The notes under the pieces: generated by a model | The model's database searches: none | What the model saw: the letters and a program-made list of their open reading frames with translations, nothing else | What the model was told of the DNA's origin: nothing | Part shown: positions 24,170 through 35,051 of the stretch, piece by piece | How positions within the stretch are numbered: position 1 is the stretch's first letter | How the letters are laid out: every line of letters begins with the position of its first letter | NCBI GenBank assembly: GCA_034638255.1 | Contig: JAWPGT010000031.1 | Span: forward strand, 124,001 to 188,000 | Length of the DNA stretch: 64,000 bases | Origin: Coprinus comatus | Lineage: Eukaryota > Basidiomycota > Agaricomycetes > Agaricales > Agaricaceae | Reading direction: 5' to 3' | Program-made: the position numbers and the translations under genes

Positions 24170-24901
24170 CTCGTTGGAACCGCCTCGACATTATGCATTG
24201 AATGAGCCTATGTACGCGTGGTATGGTGGGGTTTTCATTATTCTTATAAGGTATGTCAATTTCAACTATTTTCCATGTATTGGGCTCATATAATCGTGTA
24301 TTGGCGCGTTCTTAGGCTCTCCAGGACGGCCTTAATACTCCGCTTCGAACAAGCCTACATACACGCGTCCCGATGCAGTAGCCATGCTATAACATCGGTT
24401 TTACTGCTGGTGTGTCATTACTTGCTGTTTTTCTTCTGTATCACTCATTTTTCTACATACAGGAACGTTTCTAGGCTCTCCAGAACCTTCTCGACGTGTA
24501 CTATAGGGTAGGAGGGTTAGGTGATGACGTGGTATGGTGTATACCCCACGAAGGGGGGTTTCTTCCTTGGTGAGTCATTATCTGTCTCAAGGGAAGTATT
24601 TTACTCATTTCTCACTCCCTCCTGCACTCCATAACATGCTTTTAGGCTCGTTTACACCACGCGTACATTCTCTGTTCCACCCCTGATTTGTACACACTAT
24701 GGAGGACTGCTGGAGTTGTAGTGGTCTATCTTCTGGTAAGTTCTTATTCAATCTAACACCTGTTTCGATGCTCAATCCTTATCGGAATCTTACGTTCTTA
24801 GCATCGTTTAAACCGTCTCGACGGCGCCGTTTGAACGCACCTACCCACGTAACGTTCCGATCAATACTCGTATCGCAATGTCCAGTTCTTTATTCTCCCA
24901 A
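24170..24901 (+). repeat. degenerate array of about 95-nt blocks separated by about 65-nt intron-like spacers
   Basis: Five blocks (24170-24250, 24316-24409, 24475-24569, 24646-24735, 24802-24901) alternate with four spacers (24251-24315, 24410-24474, 24570-24645, 24736-24801). Each spacer begins with a donor-like sequence (GTATGTC, GTGTGTC, GTGAGTC, GTAAGTT) and ends with TTAG or CTAG. Blocks open with related sequence (GCTCTCCAG, GCTCGTTT, CATCGTTT), and several share CTCGAC and a CCTAC.TACGCGT-like motif. The blocks have no common open frame. This looks like a duplicated exon-intron unit of a non-coding or decayed gene inside the transposon insertion. Confidence 0.5.
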
Positions 24902-25353
24902 GTAAGTTCTCCTATTATGAATATATTCTTGTAATTTTTTTATCTTTATTTTGGTACATTACTGTAGTATACACTACTATTATGCTGTATACAATCACTC
25001 TTGTATTTTTGTACATTACTGTCTCCCTTCTGATAATATAATTCAGTTGATATACATTTACATGCATTTGAGACACTCTAGGAGTTCTTGAAATTTCGCT
25101 TTATATATATATATATATTCTGATATACCTGATTTATAAGCTTGAGAAAGTATTTTCGAAGGCAGTACAAGTAGATATAAGGTAAAACTAAGTAGAATTA
25201 AGTGTGACTAACCAGGACCCCCTGCTTAGAATAGCTTGGAATTGACTTGTCAAGCATGACTAAGTAATTCCAAGGAGAAAATAAAAATTCTTTTACATTC
25301 TTGATATATCCTTGGTCATCCTTGGAAATGTTTTCAAGGAGGTTTAAGGAGGT

Positions 25354-27303
25354 TTAAGCTTGGCTAAGGAGATGCGCATTTTGCTGATGCTTGCGCTCTG
25401 TAAACTCGACAACCTCCTTATAGAATGCATCACCTGACAGTACCTTTGGCATCCCATCTCCCAATAGCTTTCCCTTCCTATTCTTTTTCGCTTTTTGCAG
25501 CCTTTCTTGTATTTGAGCTTGGAGTTTATTACAGTAAGCCTCGTTGATTATATTTGCTGCCTGAAGCTGAATAACACAATCCTTGTAGTACTCCAACTCC
25601 TTCTGTGTCTCACGAAGTGCAGCAAGAAGGAGAGTTTCATTCTGGGTGGAGGGAATCATTGCAAGAAGAGTAGTAAGAGTAGGTGATGGTTTTCGGTTGA
25701 TGAGTTCACTTGGCGTCTTCACACGGTTGACAGCTGGAGGGTCATCACTATTGATTGTAGGCTCAAGTAGTGGTTTTAGCTGAGTACATGCGAGTTTTTT
25801 TGCTGTTTTCTTCACAATCTCAATCTGATGATTATATTGGGCTTCCGAGGGTGAGGGTGGACAACTCCCATCTTTTTCGTCATCAACTGTTTCCAATCCA
25901 ATGACATCATCTTCAGCTGATAAGGTTCGTAACATGGTAGTGATCAACTTCATTGGTGTAGCAGGTGAAACTGGAAGATTAGATTGAAGGGATGTAGGTT
26001 TGCTTGGTTCAAGTATAATGGGATCAATAACATTGGGATTAAAGGGGTGTAGTCCAGTTTTACGAAATGCAGCCTTAATGTTTTCGGAAGTAAGACTTGC
26101 AATATGAGCTTTTCCATAGATTTGAAGAATATTTTCTTTTGTAATTTTGGCCATATGCTCTCGTACAAAAGCATCACGTTCTTGACTGAGTCGAAGCTTG
26201 AGTGTTGCAAAAATCACAACATCAAGACCTTGGTAGATATGTGTGGTATGAGCAGGATAACAGATAACAATGATGTTATTTTCACGTGCATGTTCGAGAA
26301 ATGGTCGACCATAGTGAGAAGTATGTCCATCAAGTATAAGAAGTCTTGCTTTTCCATTAGCCTTCTTCTTTGTTTCCTCATCAAGAAGTTTTAACCAATC
26401 AAGCCCAATTTCTTGATCAGTCCACCCTTTCTTCGAATAACCAATTCTAGTTGGAAATATTATATATATGTTTTACATAAAGATTGATTACTTACAAAGC
26501 ATTTGCAGGATTATCTTGAAGCCATTTTACCTGATAGCCTTTTCCTTTAAAGATAACAACTGGTGCAGTTGATGTTCCATCAGCGCAAATAGTCACAATA
26601 ACTGTAAAGTTCTCGCGGTTCCCAGTTCGTCGTTGATATTGTGGACCAGCCCGTTTAGGACCAATCACCCGTTCACGTTCCATCCCATATGGTTGTACTC
26701 CAACTTCATCAGCTGCATACATATTCTCTGATAAGATGTTATTCTCCTCAAAAAAATAGTCTCTCCTATGAGTTTCCACCATGCACGGTTGGTATATTCA
26801 TTAACTGCATTAGCATGTTGTGATTCTAGAGGAACCGACTATGTTGCTTTAAGTTGGTTTGAGTTTTCAGTGACAAAATGTTGTGTGAATTTTTTTCCAA
26901 TCCCAAGAAAGGAAGGTCCTAGTCGTGCTTGTAAAATTTCATCAATATGCTTCTTTAATCTCCTATGGCTAAGTGGAAAGCCTTGATTAGCACAGTGGAT
27001 GGTGTAATTGATAATCATATCAGTTTCGGCATCAGTTAGTAAGCGACAATCTTCAGCAGCATCACTTCGACTTGCTCGTCCATTATATCTCTCAATAATG
27101 GTGTTATAGCTGAGCTTTATTGCATTACCAGTTTTCTTAAGATGGGCATCCATAACTTCATTTGCTACTGCTCTAGCTCCTTTTCCATCCTTTCCTTTTG
27201 TCTGCTCTTCAGCATACACCTTTACAGCTTCCTCCATAACTGCTTCCCATTCCTCTCTTACTTCTCTATTTTTTTGTACTTGTGATTTCGCTTTTCCTGG
27301 CAT
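25354..27303 (-). pseudogene. pogo-like (Tc1/mariner superfamily, DDE_1) transposase, disrupted
   Basis: Would catalyse cut-and-paste transposition. The N-terminal part (27303-26839) has Psq/CENP-B-type DNA-binding helices (KLSYNTIIERYNGRASRSDA, LSHRRLKKHIDEILQARLG). The catalytic core has YAADEVG, LLILDGHTSHYG and THIYQGLDVVIF; 35 residues separate the second and third Asp, so DD35D. One clean intron follows DNPANAL (26463-26508 region). The C-terminal tail is helical and basic and ends HQQNAHLLSQA. Two lesions: a TAG just after SNQLKAT (near 26837, where TGG is expected), and a frame change in a run of seven T (minus strand) near 26755. The right half of the catalytic domain is still open, so inactivation seems recent. 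Confidence 0.78.
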
Positions 27304-27809
27304 TTAAGTGGAAGAGTAAGAATGAAGAGTTAACAAAGATGGGCTGCACATTCTTGGGGTATGCATGCATATTATCTATGTACCTATATTAAGATTACCA
27401 CATGACCAACACATGTTGCGAAAAAAATTGATTTACTATTATAAATTTATTTATAGAGCTTAAATTTTGATATAGGAATAATGTCTACACATCTGGCTAA
27501 TGGTTAAGCCCAATTCTAGTACAGTTGTGGAAGATATGGGCCCTCAGTTGTCAAATACATTTTCGTAAGTTATCAATTTTGATCAATTTTATGGATTTTT
27601 TGTCTGTTTTTTGCGGATTTATTACTTTGTTATACTCATAATAAAAAATGTAACTTAATAGAAAGATGTAAAATAGTAGTACAAACCATATTCTACAATT
27701 TTTTGCCATTTGGATAAGATTTGAGGCTGGAGGAGGATAATTATGTTTTCGGTGTTCCATTGTGTGATCGTGTCACAGTGACTGATCCATCACTGTAATG
27801 CTTCTTTCC

Positions 27810-28190
27810 TGTACACCTAAATCCATTTGACACCTCCACCTTGAAGATTGTTGTCTCATCGTTCTACAAGCAATATTCCCAAAATTAACCCAATTAGATA
27901 CAGAGATGGATGTGACATTCCCTCTTCCAGCATTAACTCACCTTGAAATTGTTGACAAAGGATACGCCAATAGGTGTGCTTTTGATCACACACAATGTAT
28001 AAAACACTTCAGTGAATACGATTTGTCGGATTTCATTGAAATCATGTCCTTGAAGCATAGTCATGGGTTAATAAAGAGATTCCGTCTGGATGTACATGGA
28101 TATGGCCCATCCTCGCAATTACCTCTTATTCAGAAGAAGCTAGCAACTATGAGGAAAGAGGGATTTAGTGTTGACATTTTTAGTACTTGA
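27810..28190 (+). pseudogene. C-terminal piece of an F-box/LRR gene
   Basis: The plus-strand reading HLHLEDCC (about 27833-27858), then FPLPALTHLEIVDKG and DFIEIMSLKHSHGLIKRFRL aligns block for block with the C-terminus of the F-box copy at 47532-49207 (HLRLERCC, FPFPELTYLECRDVG, FLLEFIKLKERLGL). A TGA sits inside the first block (about 27829). There is no F-box. It begins about where the homology of the F-box gene at 21935-23158 ends, so it may be that gene's displaced 3' end; a fragment of another paralogue is the alternative. Confidence 0.65.
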
Positions 28191-28465
28191 TTATTTCAGT
28201 TAAAATCTGTACCACATCACAATACATACACTATTTGCAGTCAACTACGATGGTAAGAAAAAGTAGTTAAAAATGCTTTAGAGAATTTCCAACACATGAT
28301 ATGCACGTTTGAACATTTGGGCCTCTTAGACTAGATAGAAATCAAGTAATAGAGATTTGTGTACCAAGCTAGCAACCAGATGTCGTTATTTGTTGTAGTA
28401 GCAGCGGCTCAAGGAATCCTGATTTATCATCCATTACATGTTACACAACAAGGAACATGAGGGTT

Positions 28466-28638
28466 CAGACTCCTTCCCAGTCCACTGTATGATAATTATG
28501 TAAACATATTATATTGAGCCAAAGTTTTACCGAAACTTGCATCAATATTTATCATACAGAGGACTGGCACCATAGTTTATATACGCATATTTGCCATTCC
28601 CATCCCATCAGCCTCATCACTCCCATCACTATGCGGCA
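28466..28638. repeat. fold-back element, left 173-bp arm
   Basis: Inverted copy of 43427-43599, identical at 169 of 173 positions by eye. Within the arm, 28477-28495 and 28549-28567 are themselves a 19-bp inverted pair with one mismatch, giving a 91-bp nested palindrome. Before the Helitrons arrived the two arms were about 320 bp apart, as in a fold-back or MITE-type element. Confidence 0.8.
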
Positions 28639-28932
28639 CTCACGGCAAGAAACAAGATGCATGGTTAAGAAGGTAAAATGCCCAGTAATGTTGCCCATAA
28701 TATACAATGTGTATATGTGGAGGCTGTGGGATTTTTAAATATACTGAGGCATCACATGGGGGTGTAGAAAGAGGTAACACAGTGTCTGGGTATCCATTAC
28801 ACCCAAAGCACCCCTTCTCACAATAAATGTTACTCACTGTACATGGATTTTGACCAATAGATCATGTGTACCATTATAACAACCTCATTTGTGCGCTTTA
28901 TATAGGGTTCAACATTGTAAACTTGTTATTCA

Positions 28933-29837
28933 CTAGTGGTGCACCCGTGCTATGCACGGGCTAGGGTCAGTGAATTGTTGAAATCCCCATAGGATGTATG
29001 TATCTGACTTGGGGCTAATTCTGTCATGCACATGATGATATGTTAAGCCCGTGTCTAGTGAGTTTTGAGTAGGGATTAAAACAGAACGATTTCCTAATAT
29101 TGAGTTGCTGACAGTAAGTTCTACATCTATTCTGTTGAAGTCCTAAGCAAGTGGAACAGCTCCAGGATCCAGATGAAAGTAGATTCTCTAGATGGATGGA
29201 CTACATATTTGTGTCAGGAATGCTCTAGACATTCCCCAAGGTCAGTACTTATTGTTGGTTGAGGTTAGAAGAGTTGTGGTTGGATATTCTCTTTAGAGTT
29301 CTGGACTTGTAGATTGTTTCCGCTTTCTGTGACATCACAATGTCACGTCACACGTTACTGAAGCGTCCTGCAGACACATGAAGACTCTCTAGTCTAATAC
29401 AAGTGTCTGCAGGTGAGTAGTTAAGAAGTTATTGTATCTCTCTAGTCTAATACAAGTGTCTGCAGTGTTTGTGTTTTATCTCAGTCATTTCTTATTGGTT
29501 TCCCTCCATTCCTTCGTCATCGTGCTCGTCTCGTCGTCCTCTACGATCCTGCGCTTACAATTTGGTATTTAACATTCAATGCCACTGTTTCCTTTTGCGT
29601 TAGAACATGACACTGTTCAACGTCATCGTGCACCCATTATTCATATAATATTACTGTTTTAAATGTTATTGTGTCCACTTCTCCACTCGATCTCCACACA
29701 AATTGACCTTCCGGCCAATCGTCTTTCATGCTTGGCTTGACACTAAACTGCGTATAGTATTTTTTAATTGGAGCATTTTGACGTTTGTCTTTGACATTTG
29801 TCTCGTGAGAAAAAGCCTTTGTCTTTTGTATAATAGA
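28933..29837 (-). mobile_element. non-autonomous Helitron (Helitron 1, 905 bp)
   Basis: Read on the minus strand it starts TCTATTATACAAAAGAC (29837 downward) and ends with a 17-nt hairpin (CCCGTGC-ATA-GCACGGG), TGCACCA and the terminal CTAG at 28936-28933. The flanking base beyond CTAG is T, as required for insertion between A and T. There are no inverted repeats and no target duplication, as expected for Helitrons. It has no coding capacity. It contains a perfect 28-bp direct repeat. The hairpin is perfect, so this end looks younger than that of its neighbour. Confidence 0.82.
29385..29465. repeat. perfect 28-bp direct repeat inside Helitron 1
   Basis: 29385-29412 and 29438-29465 are identical (they contain CTAGTCTAATACAAGTGTC and end CTGCAG), 25 bp apart. 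It may mark a captured or slipped segment. Confidence 0.85.
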
Positions 29838-30254
29838 CTAGCGGCGTACCTGTACTATGTATGGCCTATGGTGTTGATACTACAATTTTTGTTATTGAGT
29901 CAGAGTGCCTATTGAAAAGAAGATTTGAAATTCAAATCATTGAACCAAGAAACAGTCATAACATTGCTATCCTACTGTTACATTTGTTTGTACTGCTATA
30001 TTCAGATTCAACTAAAATCATACTTATTTCGAACTAATTGTGTCAGAAGATGAAGTAGGGGTATGTTCAAGAATGTCATCAACTTGTTTTGGAAGAGATG
30101 TTACCGGTTTTCCTATTTTCCGACGTTTTCCAGCTGTGCTTGGACTGTTGTTACTGGAATCTGCAGCAGCAGGGGTACCACTATCACCAGGTCCAAGATC
30201 CAACTGACTCTGAGTGTAGCTGAATTGGAAGGGAGAGGTGGTAGATTGGCGTCC

Positions 30255-30471
30255 TGTTAAAACAAGAGTGTAGCATGTATGCTAAGGTAGGTACGACTTG
30301 GACTTACTGAGGGTGGTTGTTGAGGTAGAAAAGAACTTAAGTATATAATGCAACTATTACAAGGTTTATATATGTTAATGCAATGGTCCGTGTGAGAACA
30401 TATTGAGTCACATGTTCATCTAGCGTAATGCCATTAGAGAATGTCATGGAAGAACTAATAATAGTTCAACA
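30255..30471 (-). repeat. Copia 3' LTR
   Basis: 217 bp, 208/217 identical to 36658-36874. All nine differences are transitions. A purine-rich stretch (minus strand AGGGGAG, 30478-30472) abuts it inside the element and is the probable polypurine tract. Confidence 0.93.
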
Positions 30472-30507
30472 CTCCCCTGAATACAAACATGGCAGCTAAG
30501 AAGCACC

Positions 30508-33500
30508 CTATGTTGAGGACATATTATTTGAGCGCTTGGCAGCACTATATGTGGGATTAGAAAACTCCAACCCATAATAGTTATCACAGAAGTATTCAAA
30601 CTTCACATGTCTGAGATTCTTTATGAGAAGATCAGCAGGGTTCTCAGTGCCTGGAATAAAAAAGAGCTGAATCTTCTTTTCATCAATTACTTGACAAATG
30701 AAGTGGAAAATGATATCTATGTGTTTTGATCTCTTTTCGATAGCAGGATTTTGCACGATAAAGAGAGAGCCCATATTGTCTCCACAAATATCCATTGGTT
30801 CATTATTATGTAAACCAAGTTCAGTCATTAGGCTTCTGATCCAGATGGACTGATGACTACAATCGGAAATAGCCATGTACTCAGCCTCTGTGGATGATAA
30901 TGCAATAGTCTTCTGTGATTGACTGACCCAGGCTACTGGACAGGATGCAACAGTTGATAGATAACCAGTTTGGGATCTTCTAGTAGAAGGATCACTAGCC
31001 CAATCAGAATCACTGTAAGTGATGAAGCCCTCATTACCAGAACCATCAAGCGTCATTTGGTATTCCTGAGTCGCTAGTAGGTATCTACAAATATAGAGAG
31101 CTCTATGTAGGTGTTCTTCTGTAGGGTTATGAGAATGTTGACTTAGCTTAGTCACAGTGAACAAGATGTCCAGACATGTGCCAATAGCAATATACAACAA
31201 TGATCCAATCACCTGTTGGTACCTAGAACAGATGGAGGAGTTGATCAGCTTGTCGTTAGGAACTAGATAGTACCCTTCTGGCAGTGGAGTTCGTGCCGGC
31301 TTGGTATCACGGTCTGAGCCAGTGATTTTAAACCTTTCCAGGATCTTTTCTAAATAAGCACATTGATCAAGATAGATCTTTCAATTAGCTCGATCTCTCC
31401 TAATGCACATACTGAGAAATTCTTTGACTTCTCCAAGGTTGCGGCATTCCCACTTTTTCATGAACTCTCCTTTAAGCTTTTTAAGCAGGGCGGAGTCATT
31501 TCCCATAAAAAGTATGTTGTCAATGTACACAACAGCAATGACAAACTTGCCATCTTTTTGATGATATATATAAATACCGGCATTGGATTCACATTGCTTG
31601 AAGCCTAGTTGGTTCATGGAAGATGCCATCTCCTTCCACCAGGCCAAGCCGGCTTGTTTAAGGCCATACAATGCATGTCATAACCTCCAGACCAAATGTT
31701 CCTTGCCCTTAAGTTTGAAACCTTCGGGTTGATCCATGTAGATTTCCTCATCCAATTTGCCATAGAGATATGCTGTCTTTACATTGACAGACTCAATGTC
31801 CCAGTCTTCAAGGGCGGCTAACCCGAGCAGGATTCGAGTGGACTCATATCTTACTACTGGAGAGAATAATTCGTCAAAGTCGATGCCCTTGACTTGAGAA
31901 AATCCTTTAGCAACTAGTCTAGCATGTTTGCAACCGTCACTCTTTTCATTAAAGACCCATCTATTTTTTATGGTTTTCCTTCCTTCCAGAAGTTTCACCA
32001 ACTCATAAACTTCTCGCTTCTTGAGTGCAGCTAGTTCTTCAAGACAAGCTTCATGCCAGTGTTTATGTTCCTCCGGATTCAATTTTACAAGATCACGGAA
32101 TTGCTCAGGAACTGATGTGGAACTTGCCTTTGCCAATAAAAAGTTCATCAATTCTAACCCCCCTTCCTTAGTAATCCGTTGAATCTTACAATCTGCATCT
32201 TCTTCCATTGTGTCAGGTTGTTGTTCCCTCGCATATTGCCATGAGGCATCCTCATGTTGTCTGCGTATTTCATCGCGACGTTCTCGGACTTCCTGGGGCG
32301 AAATAGGACGTGGATCTGCTTTAGGGTGATCTCGTTGATTTTGGATTCTGAAATCGTGACCATGGAGATGAACTCTCCCCTGAGGTGGTAGAGGTTCATT
32401 ATGATTATAGTCTTGTAGAATCTCAGATGGATGTGTTCTCTCCCCATAAACATTATCTTCTCTAAAAGGAACAAACTTTTCTCAGCCAGAACGGCGAGGT
32501 AAAGGTTCAACAGGTCTAGTAGGTCATTCAGGTGATGGAGAAATGGGACAGGTGGAGTCAGATCGAGGAGCATGGCTCGGACTTGGGTGATGAATAGGTG
32601 ATTCGGGATCAGCATATGATAATGCGTCATCATCATCTTCATCAGTGACTTCCTTAACTGTTGTTTTCCTAGGAGCGGGTTTGCTCGGACCTGGAACAGG
32701 AGGTGATTGAGAAGTAGATGGTCTGGGAATCGGACCTTGTGGTCTAGGCGTGGGAGTTCTATCACTGTTGTCTTGTCGAGATATGTCCATAGGATCATCA
32801 GAATAAAGATCAGGTGTAGTATCCTCATCATCTTCATCAGACGCTGGAGGAGGAGGATTTATTTTGGGGTTTTTAGAAGAACTGGAGTCCTTACGTTTTT
32901 TGTGATCTGGCTTGCATTTGGGATACCAGCCCTCGTCGAAAATAGCCGTTTTTGCAGTATAAATAACATTTCCTTTTTGATGTCGCATGAACGTAAAGTT
33001 AGCGCCATTATAACCAAGGAAGATCATTAATTCAGATCTGGGAGATAATTTGTCATCCCTTGATTCCTTTGGAATGAGAACTTAAGCTGCACAGCCAAAC
33101 ACATGAAGCTCAGATAAATCTGGCTTTTTCCCAGTTACCATTTCCATGGGAGTTTTCCATTCAAGATGTTTGATGGGAGTTCAATTATAGCAATGAACTG
33201 CTGTGTTAAGGGCAAATTCCCACCAAGAATCTGGTAAGCATGCAGTAAGTCGCATGGCCTGCGCCTTTTCCTGAAGTGTGCGGTTCAGTCTTTCTGCTCT
33301 ACCATTCTGCTGGTGTATATGTGGTGCAGATGTCTTGTGTACTATCCCTTTTGAGTGAAGGAATTCCTCAAATTGTTTAGAGACATATTCACCACCATTG
33401 TCTGTCCGGATATGCTTAATCATTTTACTGAATTGTTTTTCCTTGAAGGCACAGAATCTTTCAAGTGCCACAAAGGCATCAGATTTGGCTCGTAAGAGAA

Positions 33501-34695
33501 GGATCCAGGCATGGCTAGAATAGTCATTATAGAACGTCATTGCCCACTTGTATTTGTGATATGAGGCAACGGGGAATTCTAGAAGATCACTGTGGATCAA
33601 TTCTAAAAATGTCTTCACTCATGTCAAAGAAGGACGATGTGTATTATCAGACATTTTGCCACGAGCACAACCATCACATACTTGACAAGAGATAGGAATG
33701 TCAAACTTGGGTACTTTTTCCAAGTGTTTTGGGAGTTGTCGCAATACTTCCTTTCCAGGATGTGCCAATCGATGGTGCCAAAGATCATAAACAGAAAGTT
33801 TTGATGCGCAATAAGATAGCACCTGGTTCGCAGTATAGTGATGCACCAACCTAGTGTGAACATGGTAGAGAGCATCTTCCATAACTTTAAATGTTGTGAT
33901 GCATGATGCATGCATGAACAATTTTCCATTTGAACGAAATATGTTGGTTCTCTTTAAATTTGACTCACTCCTCATTCCTTGCAGCCATAAGGTGCCAGGT
34001 GAAATGATTCTAGTGGAGAGAGACTCTAAATAATAGACCGGATACAGTGGAGTCATTCTTGTGACTCTGTCTACTTCGTGTTGGAAGAGAACTTTCCCAC
34101 GACCTTTTATGGTTATGAGATTGTTGCTGGCATCTCTGACACCACCAAATTCTCCATTCTCTAACTCGATAAAGTCGGCTATATGTGGTGTGCAATTAAA
34201 GCTAGTGCCTGAATCAAGGAGCCAAATAGCAGACTCTCTAGTATAATTAGGTTTACTTTTATCTTCACAGAAGTTGCATAAGCAATCATCAAGATGTTTT
34301 CCTGATTCGTCACCATTTTTAGGATCTTTTAAATATTTCGTCAGTAAGACAAAACGATCACAAGTTGAAACGGGAGAAGGGATCATATTCAAAACGGGAG
34401 AAGGGATCATATTCAAAACGGGAGAAGGGATCATATTCAAAACGGGAGTACAAACAGTTGTAGATGTAAAAAGAGAACTCGTAATAGTCCGACTAATGTC
34501 CGGCAGTCTGATATGGTGCTCTAGAACATGGGGTCTGATGGAGCCATTAGTTTGTCCCCCCAAGCTTGCTTGGGGGCATCTCTGTAAGTTCCATTTAGTA
34601 ATGAAGAATTCTTGAGAGAAGAAAGGAATGTACTCATTGTACCAACCATCATCAACCTTGTAGTCAGCATCTGCATCGAAGTCTGGATCATTCAT
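30508..34695 (-). pseudogene. Copia pol: protease, integrase, reverse transcriptase, RNase H (disrupted)
   Basis: In order on the minus strand: protease WLLDSGTSFNC (about 34230); pre-integrase zinc motif LWHHRLAHPGKE..CQVCDGC (about 33790-33670); integrase LIHSDLLEF, HIRTDNGGEY and QNGRAERLNRT (33618-33181), giving D, D and E; a Pro/Ser/Asp-rich linker (32950-32500); RT from WVFNEKSDGCKHARLVAKGF (about 31980) to YGLKQAGLAWW and VVYIDNILF (about 31520); RNase H SDSDWASDPSTRRS, STEAEYMA and CGDNMGS (31040-30750). In-frame stops lie near 33616, 33178, 33082, 32527, 32481, 31678 and 31378, nearly all TGA where CGA would fit. The RT Asp positions read VNVKTAYL and YIDN instead of VDVK and YVDD, so two catalytic Asp are Asn. 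Confidence 0.9.
34371..34450. repeat. 24-bp tandem repeat, three copies
   Basis: Three near-perfect copies encode VLNMIPSP repeated in the Copia protease-upstream region on the minus strand. Ordinary slippage expansion. Confidence 0.85.
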
Positions 34696-35051
34696 ATAGG
34701 CATCAGCCTCAGCAATCGCTTCAGGGACATCGGAAGGTGGGACATAAGAGGGAGACTGAGATCAATATGTGGGGGACCCAGGCATAGAAACCGATCAACT
34801 TCCTCTTTAGGAAGGATTGTAGCAACCATCGCATCAAGGGATGGTGGAGGTGACGGGGGAGAGGGTTCAGCCAGGCCAAAGCCTAGGTGAGCACCCATCC
34901 TTTCGAAGACCTCGGCCTTCTTTTTCTGATACTGGGTATGACCGACCAGATGTCTGACCGGAGGAAGAAGAGTGGCACGAGGAGCAACATAAGGCTCTAC
35001 TCTGTGCACAACAACTTCATCAGCAGCCTTTTTCAAAGCCACTGCCTTTAG

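Larger units (their letters stand above)
23309..27788. mobile_element. pogo-like DNA transposon insertion with candidate terminal inverted repeats (about 4.5 kb)
   Basis: The left end at 23309-23335 and the reverse complement of the right end at 27762-27788 share 22 of 27 bases (core ACTGTGACAC). Between them lie a pogo-type transposase gene (25354-27303), a second transposase C-terminal tail (23359-23706) and a block array. The exact termini and target duplication are not clear; Tc1/mariner elements duplicate TA and I could not fix one here. Two transposase tails suggest two nested or overlapping elements rather than one. Confidence 0.5.

Noticed and set aside
23300..27800. A TA target-site duplication for the pogo-like insertion
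   Set aside because: TA occurs near the left repeat but not at the corresponding place on the right, so the exact borders stay undefined.
28514..28640. A short reading frame (SFTETC.NIYHTEDWHHSLY) that recurs almost unchanged near 43551-43425, looking like a conserved small protein
   Set aside because: Both copies lie in the 173-bp inverted repeat, so the similarity is DNA-level; there is no start context, extension or family.
29838..29880. Treating 28933-43401 as a single 14.5-kb Helitron
   Set aside because: An internal 5' terminus (TCTATTATAC) and an internal 3' terminus (CTAG with decayed hairpin) meet exactly at 29837/29838, so two elements fit better.
34371..34450. Three regularly spaced 24-bp repeats, superficially CRISPR-like
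   Set aside because: Repeats are contiguous with no spacers, encode VLNMIPSP in the Copia reading frame, and the genome is eukaryotic.
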